A stretch of 64,000 nt of DNA from Polyangiaceae bacterium. Its GTDB lineage: Bacteria; Myxococcota_A; Polyangia; Polyangiales; Polyangiaceae. The first letter of the stretch is position 1; every line of letters starts with the position of its first letter. Both the position numbers and the translations under genes were made by a program. The notes under the pieces are model-generated. The model did not search any database. It worked only from the letters and a program-made list of their open reading frames with translations, and was not told the DNA's origin. Where the stretch lies: contig JADJRH010000001.1 of the NCBI GenBank assembly GCA_016712345.1, positions 4,340,001 through 4,404,000 on the forward strand, given 5' to 3'. This document shows positions 52,489 through 59,502 of the stretch, in pieces.

Positions 52489-55083
52489 ATGGAACCGCTC
52501 CCTATCGATTCAGCGATTCCAGCCATTTTGAAGGCTTTTGAGCGCTCGGGAGCCGTGGTGGTGTCGGCCGCCCCCGGCGCCGGCAAAACAACCCGTGTTC
52601 CACGCGCGCTTCTCGACGTGGTGCCGCCGGGAAAAAAAATCATTGTGCTGGAGCCGCGTCGCATTGCCGCAAAGATGGCCGCGCTGCGGGTTGCCGAGGA
52701 GTTGGGTCAGCGCGTGGGCCAGACCGTGGGCTACTCCATGCGCTTTGAAGAGCAGGTGGGGCCCGAAACGCGCCTGGTGTTCATGACCGAAGGAGTGCTC
52801 ACGCGGCGTTTGCTCCGCGATCCGACGCTTGCAGACGTGGGTGCTGTGGTTCTCGATGAAGTGCATGAGCGGCATCTCGAAGGGGATTTGGCGCTCGCGC
52901 TGCTTCTCCATTTGCGCGCATCGAAAAAAACGAGTGTGCCTTTGGTGGTGATGAGCGCAACCCTCAACGCGGAGCAGTTTCGCGCTCGGATCGAGGGTGA
53001 AACGGTGCATTCTGAGGGGCGGATGTTCGATGTGAATATCGAACACGAGCGCTCCGATGGGCGGGAGCTTCCGCTTCGAGTGGTGAGCGCAGTTCGAAGG
53101 CTGATTGACGAAGGACCGCCCGGCGACATCCTGGTGTTCGTCCCGGGCGCCGCCGAGATCCGCGGCACCATGGATGCGCTTGGGCCGATCTCGCGAACGG
53201 CGGATCTTCTTGTGTTGCCGCTTCACGGATCGCTTTCGATCGAAGAGCAAACGAGAGCTGTCAAAAAAGCCGATCGACGCAAGGTGGTGGTGAGCACCAA
53301 CGTTGCCGAAAGCTCGCTCACCATCGACGGCGTTGTAGGTGTGATCGACAGCGGGCTTGCCAACGTCGCTTCGTCGTCGCCGTGGACAGGGTTTCCGCTG
53401 TTGCGAAAACTGCCTGTTTCAAAGGCTTCGGCAACGCAGCGCACCGGTCGCGCGGGCCGCACCGCTCCGGGCCGTTGTCTGCGTTTGTACACAAAGGGCG
53501 ATTTTGAATCGCGGCCTGAATACGATTTGCCCGAGATCTCAAGGGCAGATCTTTCGTTTGCTGTGTTGCTTCTCGCGGCGGCGGGTGTACACAACCCCGC
53601 GGCGTTGCCGTGGCTCGACGCCCCGCCGCCGTCGCAGCTCGCCGCGGCGTTTGATCTTCTCGGTTGGCTGGGCGCTCTCGACGCTGACAAAAGTATCACG
53701 GCGGTGGGGCGCCGCATGCTCGATTATCCCCTTCATCCGCGGCTTTCGCGTGTCATGGTTGAAGCGGAAGCTCAGGGGTGCGCCGCAGAGGGTGCAGCGA
53801 TCGCAGCGCTGCTCAGCGAGAGGGATCTCATCGCATCGTCGTTCGGCGACGACGGTCGGCGCTCGGCGTCGGCGCTCGGTCGCGACGGCACCACGTCGGA
53901 TGTACTCACCGCGCTTGAAGCGTTTCGGGCGTCGGAGGGCACGGCGCGCGGCGCGCGCGCGGGCGGGCTTTCGCCCGCGCGCGTCGCCGCGGCCGTGCGC
54001 GCCGAACAGCAAATCCGCGCGGTGGCGAGGGGTCGGGGTCGTTTTGGGGCACGGGCGGAGCCCGCGCCCCAAAACGCCCCCGACCCCGACGCCGCGCTTC
54101 GTCTTGCGCTTCTCACCGGGTTTGCCGATCGCGTTGGCCGACTGCGAAGGCCGTCGAACGACACGCGGCGCGCCGATCGCGAGATTGTGTTTGCGGGCGG
54201 AGGCTCGGCGGCGCTCGCACCGGAGAGCGGGGTGGACGGGGTGGACCTGGTGATCGCTGTGGATGCCGAAGAGCGCAGCGTGGGCCGCGGGCCGCGTCTT
54301 GTCGTGCGTTCCGCGAGCGCGATCGAGGCCGATTGGCTTCTCGAAAGGTACATCGACCACATTGACGATCGAATGGATGTGGTGTGGAACGCGGCGACGC
54401 AGCGCGCCGACGTGATGCGCCGGTTGATGTTTCAAGAACTGGTTCTTGAAGAGAAGCCCGCCAAGCTTGAAGGTGCGGCGCTGGCGCTTGCGTCGCAGGC
54501 GCTCGCTACGGCGGCGCGAGCGCAGGGGTGGCGCTCGTTTGTGGGCGAACACGATCTCGATTTGTTTTTGATGCGCCTGCGTTTTGCGCGTTCCGCGTGT
54601 CCCGATGCAAATCTTCCAGAGATAGCGGAGCCTCAGATCGAAGCGGCATTGGCCGACTTGTGCGAAGGGCGTCGGTCGTTTGAGGAGTTGAAAAAGGCGG
54701 ACTTGGCGGCGCACGTTCGCGGTTTGTTCAGCTCGGCGGAGGCGCGCAAATTGGCCGAGATCGCGCCTGAAACGGTGACATTGCCGGGTGGGCGCAAAGC
54801 CAAGGTCAATTACGAAAAAGAAGCGCCGCCCTGGGTTGAATCGCGGCTTCAAGATTTTTTCGGAATGCGTACGGGGCCGGCCGCGGCGATGGGACGTGTA
54901 CCTTTGGTGCTCCATTTGCTCGCGCCGAACTTTCGGGCGGTGCAGGTGACCACCGACTTGGCGGGATTTTGGGAGCGGCATTACCCCGCGATCGCGCGCG
55001 AACTGCGGCGTAAATATCCGAGGCACGCGTGGCCGGATGATCCGCTGACAGCGTCACCGCCGCAGGGCGGCCGGATTCGTTGA
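52489..55083 (+). CDS. hrpB: ATP-dependent RNA helicase HrpB
   Basis: 864 aa DEAH-box helicase. 'VVSAAPGAGKTTRVPRAL' (Walker A, ~25-42), 'VVLDEVHERHLEGDLAL' (DEVH box), 'LVVMSATLNAE', 'VVVSTNVAESSLTIDGV', 'QRTGRAGRTAPGRCLRLY', then the HA2-like and HrpB C-terminal domains ('RRKYPRHAWPDDPLTASPP'). RNA or DNA unwinding; its biological role in bacteria is poorly known. Two large palindromes are embedded around 53955-54087, coding for low-complexity Ala/Arg/Pro sequence between helicase and C-terminal domains. Divergent from the GAF gene. Confidence 0.95.
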   Translation: MEPLPIDSAIPAILKAFERSGAVVVSAAPGAGKTTRVPRALLDVVPPGKKIIVLEPRRIAAKMAALRVAEELGQRVGQTVGYSMRFEEQVGPETRLVFMTEGVLTRRLLRDPTLADVGAVVLDEVHERHLEGDLALALLLHLRASKKTSVPLVVMSATLNAEQFRARIEGETVHSEGRMFDVNIEHERSDGRELPLRVVSAVRRLIDEGPPGDILVFVPGAAEIRGTMDALGPISRTADLLVLPLHGSLSIEEQTRAVKKADRRKVVVSTNVAESSLTIDGVVGVIDSGLANVASSSPWTGFPLLRKLPVSKASATQRTGRAGRTAPGRCLRLYTKGDFESRPEYDLPEISRADLSFAVLLLAAAGVHNPAALPWLDAPPPSQLAAAFDLLGWLGALDADKSITAVGRRMLDYPLHPRLSRVMVEAEAQGCAAEGAAIAALLSERDLIASSFGDDGRRSASALGRDGTTSDVLTALEAFRASEGTARGARAGGLSPARVAAAVRAEQQIRAVARGRGRFGARAEPAPQNAPDPDAALRLALLTGFADRVGRLRRPSNDTRRADREIVFAGGGSAALAPESGVDGVDLVIAVDAEERSVGRGPRLVVRSASAIEADWLLERYIDHIDDRMDVVWNAATQRADVMRRLMFQELVLEEKPAKLEGAALALASQALATAARAQGWRSFVGEHDLDLFLMRLRFARSACPDANLPEIAEPQIEAALADLCEGRRSFEELKKADLAAHVRGLFSSAEARKLAEIAPETVTLPGGRKAKVNYEKEAPPWVESRLQDFFGMRTGPAAAMGRVPLVLHLLAPNFRAVQVTTDLAGFWERHYPAIARELRRKYPRHAWPDDPLTASPPQGGRIR
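53955..53982. repeat. GC-rich palindrome inside hrpB
   Basis: A perfect 11-base stem (GCGCGCGGGCG / CGCCCGCGCGC) with a six-base loop. It encodes 'ARAGGLSPARVA' within hrpB. Confidence 0.8.
54029..54087. repeat. 59-base near-perfect palindrome inside hrpB
   Basis: Three nested stems: GGGGTCGGGG with CCCCGACCCC outside, CGTTTTGGGGC / GCCCCAAAACG in the middle and CGGGC / GCCCG around a GGA loop, for about 26 paired positions. The encoded stretch (GRGRFGARAEPAPQNAPDPD) is low complexity and looks like an insert in the HrpB sequence. Confidence 0.8.
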
Positions 55084-55094
55084 CGTTCCCAGAT

Positions 55095-55147
55095 CCAGCA
55101 CGGAGGCACGGAGTTTTGCCGAGATCCACGGAGGATTCTTTTTTTTT
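55095..55147 (+). repeat. CACGGAG-type intergenic repeat
   Basis: CACGGAGGCACGGAGTTTT followed by GAGATCCACGGAGGATTC and a T9 run, related to the pair at 27190-27357. It begins 12 bases after the hrpB stop. The rest of the 275-base gap to 55359 shows no gene. Confidence 0.55.
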
Positions 55148-55358
55148 GTGTACGCAAGACGTTTCAGGGTCACGCGGGACGCGCATGTCTGCACCAACGC
55201 CGACGCTCGTGTGCCACCCGATGGGCGAAAACGCCGATGGTCACAAAGCCCAACAAAAAAGGCTGAAACGAGCGATGTGTACATTCTAAAAAATGCCGCT
55301 CGGAGGGGCGAAAAAGGCGTGGCTCCCGGGGTGGTTCTGGTAGCGTCAAAAGCTCAGA

Positions 55359-56534
55359 ATGCCGCGCCGTCCGCCGTTTGATGCCGATGATTCACCTCCG
55401 CGAACGTTGATCGCGTGGCAAATGCCGCGCCCACCGGAGCCGAAAGATCCGTTTTTGAATGCGGAGTTTCGCCGGGAGATTGCCGCGTTTGTGATGCCTC
55501 TTTTGGTGATTGAAGGCGACGATCCGAAATATGGTCTGCGCACCGCGAGTGCGCACAGCTACCTGAGCAGCGTTTTTCGCGGGACGTTTCGACCGGGGCC
55601 GTTTCCGGCGCTTGGATGTGGGTTGTGTGGTGTACACAATCCGTTGATCGATGCGGTGGAGGTTCGCGGTCGGCAGTGTGTGCCCATTGAAGCGAATGTG
55701 CCTCGCGATCCCGCGGTGCCGCACATTTGCCGCGGGTGTTTGTATTGGGAGATCCGCGCTGCGGATGCGGCAATTCAAGCGGCGTTTGCCCAGTTGCGCG
55801 GCAGTGACGATGAGGTCTTTCAGGCCGGCGGATCCAAACGACGTGAGTTGCGTGATGGTTTAAACGCGCTGCTCGATGCGCATTGGCCTCACATTGATCT
55901 CGGTGTGTCGTGTTCGGTGTGCGGCGGGCACGGTGAAGTGCTCAAAGGAGCACGCATGAATGTGTGCCCGGCGTGTGTATCGGCGGCTCGAAGCGCGCTT
56001 CAAAACGCGGCAAAAGTGGCGAACGATGCGGAAGATGAGCGGGTGCGTGTTGAGTACGCAAAGTTGTGTACACGCGCGGAAGCAAAGCTCCTGGCCAAAG
56101 GAAAACGCGGGCGCGTGACGCCGGAGCGGGATGTCACGTTGCCGGTGGACTGCAACATGAGTGACTGGTCGCCGTCGGATGTGACAACGCTTGAATCGGA
56201 GCATCCAACCGCGGCGCGCATTGACGAAGTGGGGCGCAGATTGGCCTCTTCTATTGAGGCGCACGTGATTGCGTCGCTTCGCGGCGGTGAAGAAAAACGA
56301 ACGGGGTCGCGCTTTATTGTGGAGGGGGCGAGCGGCCTGCCGATGTGGACACAACGTTACTTAAATCAGTTTCGACCAAGCCGGCCGGTGGCAGAACGCC
56401 TTGCGCTGGCGATCTTTGTCATGAGTGAGTTGTTGCACGCCGGTTATGGGTACACACACCAAGTGGAAGAGTTTGAGTGGCACTCGGCGACGGGACACTT
56501 TTCGCTGTTTCACGAAATCGCCGAACGGCTGTAA
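55359..56534 (+). CDS. Hypothetical protein with two zinc-ribbon-like cysteine sets
   Basis: 391 aa. Two C-x2-C pairs, 'GCGLCGVHNP' with 'ICRGCLYWE', and 'SCSVCGGHGEV' with 'NVCPACVSAARS', would each make one four-cysteine zinc site. The regions between are helical. The C-terminal third ('LPMWTQRYLNQF', 'ERLALAIFVMSELLHAGYGY', 'FEWHSATGHFSLF') is Trp/His/Phe-rich. No membrane segment. No family recognised. Confidence 0.65.
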   Translation: MPRRPPFDADDSPPRTLIAWQMPRPPEPKDPFLNAEFRREIAAFVMPLLVIEGDDPKYGLRTASAHSYLSSVFRGTFRPGPFPALGCGLCGVHNPLIDAVEVRGRQCVPIEANVPRDPAVPHICRGCLYWEIRAADAAIQAAFAQLRGSDDEVFQAGGSKRRELRDGLNALLDAHWPHIDLGVSCSVCGGHGEVLKGARMNVCPACVSAARSALQNAAKVANDAEDERVRVEYAKLCTRAEAKLLAKGKRGRVTPERDVTLPVDCNMSDWSPSDVTTLESEHPTAARIDEVGRRLASSIEAHVIASLRGGEEKRTGSRFIVEGASGLPMWTQRYLNQFRPSRPVAERLALAIFVMSELLHAGYGYTHQVEEFEWHSATGHFSLFHEIAERL

Positions 56535-56572
56535 GGCTGCCGAATTTCTCAGCGCGGGCGAGTTGTGTACAC

Positions 56573-57601
56573 TTACTGTCGCTGCTGGCCGATCTTCACT
56601 GTGGCTTTGAGAACGTCGCCGCCTTTGCGGAGAAGGGCGCGCGCGGTGCCGTCGTCCATAGGTACAGTGAACGCGACTTCTTTTTCTTTTCGAGCCGTTT
56701 TAATGGGCGGAATGTTGATGCCCAACCCGAACGACGAAAGAAAATTCATAAACGGGGCGAGCGAACTCAGCGCATTGAGCGACGACTCGGCCTGTCCCGC
56801 GGCGGCGTCGTCGGCAAACGTGATGGTGCCGGCCAGGTTCATCCCAGGCGCAAGGTAGTTGCCGATCACCCGCACCTGCGTTGCGCCTGTAAGAAACGGC
56901 ATATTTTGAACGGCGGACCCGCCCGGCGACTGCGTGGAGAAATCACCCGCGAGTGAAAATGCGGCGCCCGGTGTACGCCCCAGCTCCGTCATCCACGCGG
57001 GGACGGCGCGCTCCAACTTGCTGAAGCGAATGCGATCAAGAGCGCGGCGAATGCCCGTTTCATTGCCTGAAATGAGGGTGTGCGCCGTGAGCATTGTAAA
57101 CCCTATGTTGCCAGATGTGTACACATCTGAATCGGCATAGCGGCTCTTTACGAGAGGTACACCTGCGAGCGAAACGGCGCCCGTATCCACCGAGCGGCGA
57201 ATGGCTTCGGTGTCAAAATTGCCTTGGATCACCGCGCAAAAATCGGCGCCTTGCATGGCGTATGTGCCTGCAAAAATGCGCGTTACATCACGCGAGGCAA
57301 CGAAGTTTGCAGTGGGTGGCAATGGCAAAAGCGACTGCACCATGCCCGACACTTCAGACCCCAGGCCCGACTGAAAGAGTTTTGCCGCGTCCACGTAGGT
57401 AAACGCCAAGATCCCCGCGGGCAAAATGCTCACCGGGTCGTTGTCGACCTTGAGGGGATCGGTGCGCTGGCCCGGCACCAAAACAAGCGATTGTTCGCCT
57501 GTGCACCCCGCGAGCGCAGTCAATGGAAATACGGCAACGACGCCTGAGAGGACGTGTGTACACAACGCTTTTGCGGCGCGCGTGGAGAGCGAAAAGGGCA
57601 T
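56573..57601 (-). CDS. Lipoprotein of unknown function
   Basis: 342 aa. A long signal ('THVLSGVVAVFPLTALAGC') fits a lipoprotein. The mature domain ('LPAGILAFTYVDAAKLFQSG', 'DVTRIFAGTYAMQGADFCAV', 'SLAGVPLVKSRYADSDVY', 'HTLISGNETGIRRALDRI') has the pattern of the DUF3352-like or 'DUF' family that reports inhibitor-like beta structures, but assignment is not secure. It starts six bases after the P-protein stop on the same strand, so the two genes are co-directional and probably co-transcribed. Confidence 0.65.
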   Translation of the reverse strand: MPFSLSTRAAKALCTHVLSGVVAVFPLTALAGCTGEQSLVLVPGQRTDPLKVDNDPVSILPAGILAFTYVDAAKLFQSGLGSEVSGMVQSLLPLPPTANFVASRDVTRIFAGTYAMQGADFCAVIQGNFDTEAIRRSVDTGAVSLAGVPLVKSRYADSDVYTSGNIGFTMLTAHTLISGNETGIRRALDRIRFSKLERAVPAWMTELGRTPGAAFSLAGDFSTQSPGGSAVQNMPFLTGATQVRVIGNYLAPGMNLAGTITFADDAAAGQAESSLNALSSLAPFMNFLSSFGLGINIPPIKTARKEKEVAFTVPMDDGTARALLRKGGDVLKATVKIGQQRQ

Positions 57602-57607
57602 GGAAGG

Positions 57608-58702
57608 TTATCGCGACGAAGGCTGCGGTTCAGGGTGTTCGAGTGGGAAAGAGCCTAAGATTTTGAGGAGTTTTGTTTCACGTTTGACGCCTTCGAGCGC
57701 GGCTACAAGCGGCCTGTCGGTCACGTGTCCGCTGACTTCGACGTAAAACACGTACTCCCAACCTTCACCCGGAACGGGCCGCGACTGAATGCGCCGGAGG
57801 TTGCACGCGCGCTCTTTAAAATGAGCCAAAATCGCGTGAAGCGCGCCGGGTCGATCGTGCACGCTGAAGAGCAGCGCCGTTGCGTCCGAGCCCGATCGCG
57901 GCGCGGGCAGGCGGCTCACAATGCCGTAACGAATGCGAACTTCACCCTCGTCTCCAACGTTTTCACGCGCCACGCGCAGCGTTTTTTGGCCGGCACAGGC
58001 GCGCGGAACAATGGCAGCCGCCGCCGGATCTTCGGCCGCAAAGTCACACGCTGCAAACGGCGACCGCACGTCGTGAACGAAAATGTCGCGATGGTTGGTT
58101 TCAAGATATTGGGCGCACGCCGCGTGATCGTGCGGTGATGCGTACACTTTGCGAACGAGCGTTGGGTCGCCGCTTTGGTTTACGAGGCAAAGCGTTTGCT
58201 CCATTTCGCGCTCGCCGATGAGCTTGAGGTCGGCGTCACCCAGCGCTTGAATTGTTGGGAAAATCGGCCCTTCTTTGAGCGATTCGTACACAATCACCGC
58301 GTAGTCGGCGCGCGAGCGGGCCACTTCTTCAATCGCGGCGGCCGATGAATCACTGCGCAGCAGTTCTGCGCCGACGCCGAAATGCGCCTGTGCGGCCATC
58401 CACCCAAAGTCACCTTCGGCGCCGACGAAGAGTACACGCGGCGCCACGTCGTACACACGACACGCGGCATCGATCGCTGTAAACACCGGCCGAATGGCGG
58501 CCGCGGGAAACGGCGGCGTCACGCTCCGTTCCAAGTTTGCGAGGTGCGCGCCGTCGGCCGTGGGCGCAAATCGCGCTGTGCCGTGCCTGTGTTTTGCGAG
58601 TTCTTGAGCGACTTTCGCGCGCCTTTCGATCGCGCGAAGAATGTCCTGGTCGATCTCAGCGAGCCTTGCGACAAGCTCTTTTTGGCGGCTGGTCGGTTCC
58701 AT
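57608..58702 (-). CDS. pheA: Divergent P-protein: chorismate mutase, prephenate dehydratase-like and ACT domains
   Basis: 364 aa in the normal order. Residues ~5-90 fit AroQ chorismate mutase ('LAEIDQDILRAIERRAKVAQ'). Residues ~92-270 follow prephenate dehydratase, but the usual 'GPxGTFS' is 'VGAEGDFGWMAAQAHFG', 'PIENS' is 'VIVYESLKEG', and the catalytic Thr-Arg-Phe triad reads 'IRY'. The ACT domain is well kept ('FSVHDRPGALHAILAHF', 'IQSRPVPGEGWEYVFYVE'). It is either the sole, highly diverged PheA or a paralogue that lost dehydratase activity. ATG 58702 chosen over GTG 58705. Confidence 0.78.
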   Translation of the reverse strand: MEPTSRQKELVARLAEIDQDILRAIERRAKVAQELAKHRHGTARFAPTADGAHLANLERSVTPPFPAAAIRPVFTAIDAACRVYDVAPRVLFVGAEGDFGWMAAQAHFGVGAELLRSDSSAAAIEEVARSRADYAVIVYESLKEGPIFPTIQALGDADLKLIGEREMEQTLCLVNQSGDPTLVRKVYASPHDHAACAQYLETNHRDIFVHDVRSPFAACDFAAEDPAAAAIVPRACAGQKTLRVARENVGDEGEVRIRYGIVSRLPAPRSGSDATALLFSVHDRPGALHAILAHFKERACNLRRIQSRPVPGEGWEYVFYVEVSGHVTDRPLVAALEGVKRETKLLKILGSFPLEHPEPQPSSR

Positions 58703-58761
58703 CACCTGTCACGCTACCACGCCGTGACCGCCTGAACATGTGATGCACGGACAACGCGGCG

Positions 58762-59115
58762 TTATGCCGCGGCGGTGCCGCCCGAGGAGCCACCCGAACC
58801 CGAAGAGCCGGACGAACTCGACGAGGTGTTTGTCGTTGCCGAACTCGACGCCGTGGAGCCCGTGTCCGAGCCCGCTGAAGCGGCTCCACTCGACGCGGTG
58901 CTCGACGCCGAATCAGGCTTTTTGTTGGAGGACGAAGCGTACAGGTCGGAATACCAACCGCCGCCCTTGAGAATGAAACCGCCGCCTCGCGAGATTTGAC
59001 GGCGGGCCGAGGGGTTTTTGCAGCTCGGGCATTCTGTGAGAGCGGGCTCTTTGATCGACTGCTCCGCTTCCCATTCGTGACTGCACGTCGCGCAAGCGTA
59101 TTCGTAGGTCGGCAT
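58762..59115 (-). CDS. FmdB-family zinc-ribbon protein with Ser/Gly-rich tail
   Basis: 117 aa from ATG 59115. 'MPTYEYACATCSHEWE' and 'ECPSCKNPSARRQIS' form the FmdB zinc ribbon (C-x2-C ... C-x2-C). 'GGFILKGGGWYSDLY' follows, as in many small FmdB proteins. The last ~50 residues are almost only Ser, Gly, Ala and Thr. Proposed regulatory role in the family; not proven here. Confidence 0.88.
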   Translation of the reverse strand: MPTYEYACATCSHEWEAEQSIKEPALTECPSCKNPSARRQISRGGGFILKGGGWYSDLYASSSNKKPDSASSTASSGAASAGSDTGSTASSSATTNTSSSSSGSSGSGGSSGGTAAA

Positions 59116-59502
59116 AACGAATCTTCCGAAATCGTAGCCCTTCTGCGCCCTCGTTAGCCACCTGTCAAGGCGGCTGCCAAAACTCGGGGACAACCTTTGC
59201 GGCCTTGCCTCTCCGGCTGTGCACATGCCGTCCGATTCGTTTCTTGTGGGCGCTTCCGTCTCGCAGCCGTTCAACTCACGTCATGGCGCCCAAACGTATG
59301 CGCCGTGCACCAACGCAACCATTCGTTGTCGCGTGGAGCCCGATCCACAGGCGTTCATGGATGGTGTCAAGTCCATGCTGAACGGGTAAGCTGTGTTGCC
59401 GCGGCGCGTTCGAAAGACTAGCGATCTAGGCCACGCGTGAGCGTACATGCCATGCGGTGACGATACATCGAGCGTTGCGGGCAGGCCTCGCAGCGTAACC
59501 AA
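59116..59502. other. 387-base divergent gap before smc
   Basis: Contains one possible 54-codon ORF (59225-59389). Otherwise no promoter, RNA gene or repeat was recognised. Confidence 0.35.
59225..59389 (+). CDS. Candidate 54-aa small protein
   Basis: Reads 'MPSDSFLVGASVSQPF' and ends 'VEPDPQAFMDGVKSMLNG'. The C-terminal part looks protein-like. There is no clear ribosome binding site, and the frame lies opposite part of a long antisense ORF. Codon usage is unremarkable. Confidence 0.3.
   Translation: MPSDSFLVGASVSQPFNSRHGAQTYAPCTNATIRCRVEPDPQAFMDGVKSMLNG

Larger units (their letters stand above)
517..57563. repeat. Highly iterated palindromic octamer GTGTACAC (scattered)
   Basis: Exact copies were read near 517, 19016, 19050, 20999, 23388, 23982, 25707, 26709, 28627, 29083, 29852, 32679, 33058, 37736, 38460, 38888, 42623, 45489, 46197, 46707, 48281, 48786, 50351, 51501, 53584, 55628, 56066, 56565, 57116 and 57556. 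The count, about 30, is by eye. Most lie inside genes, often spelling Gly-Val-His or Val-Tyr-Thr. Confidence 0.8.

Noticed and set aside
53539..55026. 495-codon minus-strand frame opposite hrpB
   Set aside because: Arg/His/Thr-rich translation with no domain; it is the mirror of hrpB codon use.
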